A DNA stretch of 64,000 bases from Claveliimonas monacensis. GTDB lineage: Bacteria > Bacillota > Clostridia > Lachnospirales > Lachnospiraceae. Numbering within the stretch: the first letter of the stretch is position 1; each line of letters opens with the position of its first letter. Under the pieces are notes generated by a model. That model was not told the DNA's origin and searched no databases. It saw only the letters and a program-made list of their open reading frames with translations. This document shows, piece by piece, positions 61,471 through 64,000 of this stretch. The stretch spans positions 1-64,000 of the forward strand of contig NZ_JADCKL010000008.1 of assembly GCF_014982975.1 (NCBI RefSeq). Direction: 5' to 3'. Position numbers and translations under genes: made by a program.

Positions 61471-64000
61471 TTGGATAAATATGAATATCGGGTTAAAACA
61501 GAGCAGATGCTTGAATACATGGAAAAAAAGCAGTACAAGAAAGCCATGGAGATCGCTGACACGATCGACTGGCGCCGCGTAAAAAATGCATCCATGCTCA
61601 ATAATGTGAGTGAGATTTATGAATATAACGGGGAGTATCAGAAGAGCAGGGATGTATTGTTCATGGCCTACGACAGGGCTCCGGGGAGCAGGAAGACCGT
61701 GTACAGGCTGGGAACACTTGCTTTGAAGATCAATGACACAGATGAGGCTTCGGACTGCTATGAAGAGTTTGTGAGACTGGCTCCGAAAGATCCCAATCAG
61801 TTCATCTTAAAATATAAAATACTGAAGGCCCGCCGAGCCCCTCTGTCTGAGCAGATCGAGGCTCTTGAAGATTTCAAGAAGGCAGAGTATGTAGAGAAAT
61901 GGGCCTATGAGCTGGCAAAACTTTACCATGAGGCCGGTATGACTGCCGAGTGCCTGGAGGAGTGTGATGACCTGATCCTCTGGTTCAGTGAAGGGAAATA
62001 TGTCTATCAGGCCATGGAACTGAAGATGAAATATAAGCCCCTGACTCCGCTTCAGCAGGAGAAGTACGACAGCATGCGGGGCGTATCTTCCCATGTCTCC
62101 CGCAGAGACGCTGCGGCAGAGGATGAAGTCCTTGAAGAGGAGGAGGCCGAAGACACCGCAGAGGAGGCGGAAGAGACAGCCATGGCGGAAGAGGTGCAGG
62201 AAACTTTTGAGCAGAGAGCTCCGGAGACTTCCGGTACCATTGACGCTGAGACAAGGGAGATCCGTCTGGATGAGCTCCGGGCTGCCAGAGAGCAGGCTGC
62301 CGCGGCTGGTGCGGCTGTGGAAGAGACGGCTCGTGAACCGGAAGATCCTGACAGGAGCCAGAAGAAGGTCAAAGAAGAATCCCCCATCCGCAAAACCGTC
62401 AAGGGTGCTACGCTGGCGGAGGCGCTGGCCAACGGCGTTAAGGTTGCCAGCGGTATTGACATCGAGGATATTGAGAAGAAAGCAAGCCCCAAGCGGGATG
62501 AAGATATGCGCATCACAGGCCAGATGAAGATCGAGGAGATCCTGGCAGCCTGGGAGGCAAAACAGAAGGACAATGCCGAGGCCATTGAGGCCCAGAAAAA
62601 GCGGGATGAAGAGAAACTTGCCGAGAGGAAGCGGGAGGCTCAGCGCCGCCGTGAGGAGGAGGCAAGAAGGATAGAAGAACAGCAGCGAGCTGCCGAGGAG
62701 GCCAGAAGGATCGCAGAGCAGAAAGCTGCCGAGGAGGCCAGAAGGCTGGCAGAAGAGCAGGCGGAGCAGGAGAGACTTCTTGCAAAGCAGCGGGCTGATG
62801 AGGAAAAACGCCTTGCCCGCCAAAAGGCCGAAGAAGAGGAGGCGCTTTTGGATCGCATCGCTTCCGGTCAGGTGACTGCAGAACTGAAGGAAGCAGTAAA
62901 GAATGCATCTGCTCCTGAGGAAGAGGCAGAAGAGCCTGCAGCAGAGGAAGAAATTGTTGAGGCAGAGCTGACAGAAGAAGCTGCCGTAACAGAAGAAGCC
63001 GACTACGAGGAAGTTCCGGAAGAAGATGCATATGAGGAGGCTGACTACGAGGAGGCCCCGGAAGAAGATGCATATGAGGAGGCCGACTACGAGGAGGCCC
63101 CGGAAGAAGATGCATATGAGGAAGATGACTATGAGGAGCCTGCGGCAGAGGAGGAGCCGGAAGAGAAAGAGGAAACTCTGGCTACTGGCATGACTGCAGA
63201 CCTGAGACAGCTTATGGAAGAGCTGGAGACAGAGGAGAAGCAGTCCGGCAAAAAGGACGAAGCCACAGACTTTGACGATGAATTCCAGGCTGCTTTTGCA
63301 GAAGAGTCCTATGAGGAAGCTGATCTGGAGGATGAGTACGACTACGAAGAAGCGGACTTTGAGGATGAAGATGACTACGAGGCGTCCGATTTCAAAGACG
63401 GGGAAGACTACGAGGAAGACAGCTTTGATGAGGAAGACTATGACGAGGATGGCTTCGACGAGGACAGCTTCGATGAGGACGGCTATGAGGAAGAAGACTA
63501 CGATGAGGATGACCTTGTAGATGACTATGAAGACTATGATGATATAGACGAAGAAGACTACGAGGACGATTTCTTTGATGAGGAAGAGGAAGAGATCCCG
63601 GAAGAGCCCGAGCCTAAGCTGACAAGAAAAGAGAAGCGCGCACAGAAGAAGGCAGAGAAAGAGGCTGCCAGACAGGCCAGAAAGACAGAGGAGCTTGTCA
63701 TCGAAGAGCCTACGGAGGAGGAGATCCAGAGACGGATCCAGAAAGGGAAAGGCGGCGTGCCTTTTGACACCGGGTTTGTGGTGACAGGGCGCTATGACCT
63801 GAGCGCCACCAGTGAGATCGGCCTGAAGGCGGGACTTACTGAGGAGCAGAAGCAGCTCTTCTCCTATTTCGTTCCTGTCCGGGGCATGAGCGAGCAGATT
63901 GTGGAAGTGCTGGACAATGACCGCAGAGAGCGCAGGAACGGCACATCCCGCACCGGCAATATCCTGGTCATCGGACATAAAGGATCCGGCAAGACGGTCC
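61471..64000 (+). CDS. TPR protein with acidic repeats and C-terminal P-loop domain (partial)
   Basis: The frame runs through the window end (843 codons seen). It starts with TTG after GAGGTGA. Residues 1-180 are TPR-like helices (KKQYKKAMEIADTIDW, RLGTLALKINDTDEASDCYE). From about 185 come acidic linkers and a Lys/Glu/Arg coiled coil (about 345-470). A highly acidic Asp/Glu/Tyr region with tandem 14-residue repeats follows. At the end a Walker A motif (ILVIGHKGSGKT) opens a P-loop ATPase domain. I know similar uncharacterised TPR-ATPase proteins in Lachnospiraceae; the role is unknown. Confidence 0.82.
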   Translation, partial: MDKYEYRVKTEQMLEYMEKKQYKKAMEIADTIDWRRVKNASMLNNVSEIYEYNGEYQKSRDVLFMAYDRAPGSRKTVYRLGTLALKINDTDEASDCYEEFVRLAPKDPNQFILKYKILKARRAPLSEQIEALEDFKKAEYVEKWAYELAKLYHEAGMTAECLEECDDLILWFSEGKYVYQAMELKMKYKPLTPLQQEKYDSMRGVSSHVSRRDAAAEDEVLEEEEAEDTAEEAEETAMAEEVQETFEQRAPETSGTIDAETREIRLDELRAAREQAAAAGAAVEETAREPEDPDRSQKKVKEESPIRKTVKGATLAEALANGVKVASGIDIEDIEKKASPKRDEDMRITGQMKIEEILAAWEAKQKDNAEAIEAQKKRDEEKLAERKREAQRRREEEARRIEEQQRAAEEARRIAEQKAAEEARRLAEEQAEQERLLAKQRADEEKRLARQKAEEEEALLDRIASGQVTAELKEAVKNASAPEEEAEEPAAEEEIVEAELTEEAAVTEEADYEEVPEEDAYEEADYEEAPEEDAYEEADYEEAPEEDAYEEDDYEEPAAEEEPEEKEETLATGMTADLRQLMEELETEEKQSGKKDEATDFDDEFQAAFAEESYEEADLEDEYDYEEADFEDEDDYEASDFKDGEDYEEDSFDEEDYDEDGFDEDSFDEDGYEEEDYDEDDLVDDYEDYDDIDEEDYEDDFFDEEEEEIPEEPEPKLTRKEKRAQKKAEKEAARQARKTEELVIEEPTEEEIQRRIQKGKGGVPFDTGFVVTGRYDLSATSEIGLKAGLTEEQKQLFSYFVPVRGMSEQIVEVLDNDRRERRNGTSRTGNILVIGHKGSGKTV
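63001..63126 (+). repeat. Three tandem 42-base repeats within the acidic region
   Basis: Units at 63001, 63043 and 63085 each encode DYEEVPEEDAYEEA or a variant of it. They are in frame and near-identical, so copy number could vary between strains. Confidence 0.85.

Noticed and set aside
63001-63126. Regular repeats as a CRISPR array
   Set aside because: The units are contiguous without spacers, keep the reading frame and encode an acidic peptide repeat.
61807-63978. A 723-codon open frame on the minus strand
   Set aside because: It is the shadow of the acidic plus-strand gene. Its Leu/Phe/Ile-rich low-complexity product is what the reverse of GAG/GAA/GAC-rich codons gives, and it has no ribosome binding site.

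Overview
The window looks like about 64 kb of chromosome from a spore-forming, anaerobic gut Firmicute, most likely a member of the Lachnospiraceae. The evidence is a gene set of moderate GC content with strong GGAGG-type ribosome binding sites and many TTG and GTG starts. It also carries a spore maturation protein, a methionine T-box leader, a large SRP RNA with an Alu domain, and a BirA-regulated bioY. Species cannot be named from the sequence alone.

Layout. 1-6.5 kb: a MATE exporter, an spmB orphan, a miniature type I toxin-antitoxin locus (2240-2507), a HAD phosphatase, an HTH/HipA-like kinase pair and a DUF885 lipoprotein. 6.5-13.3 kb: a complete Wadjet (jetABCD) anti-plasmid defence operon. 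13.3-24.4 kb: mostly housekeeping genes. These are superoxide dismutase, an SDR dehydrogenase, T-box-metG, an Rpn-type nuclease gene inserted before tatD-rsmA, citrate synthase, an alpha/beta hydrolase, a D-lyxose isomerase-like cupin, and a putative repressor with an inverted repeat over its own ribosome binding site. 24.4-36.5 kb: an envelope region. It holds two surface proteins with the same unusual C-terminal anchor (KAVKTGD), a flavoprotein, a YitT-like membrane protein, and a gene that fuses an ECF-type sigma factor to a membrane helix and a ~500-residue exported domain.

36.5-41.7 kb: two tandem minus-strand small RNAs, each with a variable hairpin, then a three-gene FtsX-type ABC exporter whose first permease carries an N-terminal MerR DNA-binding domain. 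42.0-48.6 kb: the full F1Fo ATP synthase operon (atpBEFHAGDC) from a near-consensus promoter, closed by a duplicated terminator. 48.7-57.1 kb: a YgjP-like metallopeptidase, a phosphopantetheinyl transferase, an HTH/acidic protein, dGTPase, a DUF6128-like protein, tadA, SRP RNA and an aconitase-family hydratase. 57.2-64 kb: a conventional two-gene ECF sigma/membrane beta-propeller pair, bioY, a ~730-nt promoter-to-terminator unit with only tiny ORFs, and a large TPR/acidic/P-loop protein that runs off the end.

The most unusual material concerns signal input at the membrane. There is a single-chain sigma-TM-ectodomain protein, which shares an upstream motif with the surface-protein gene downstream, and a MerR domain tethered to an ABC permease. 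A classical split sigma/membrane-partner pair lies 30 kb away for comparison. The tandem small RNAs and the orphan ~730-nt transcription unit are the least explained non-coding structures.
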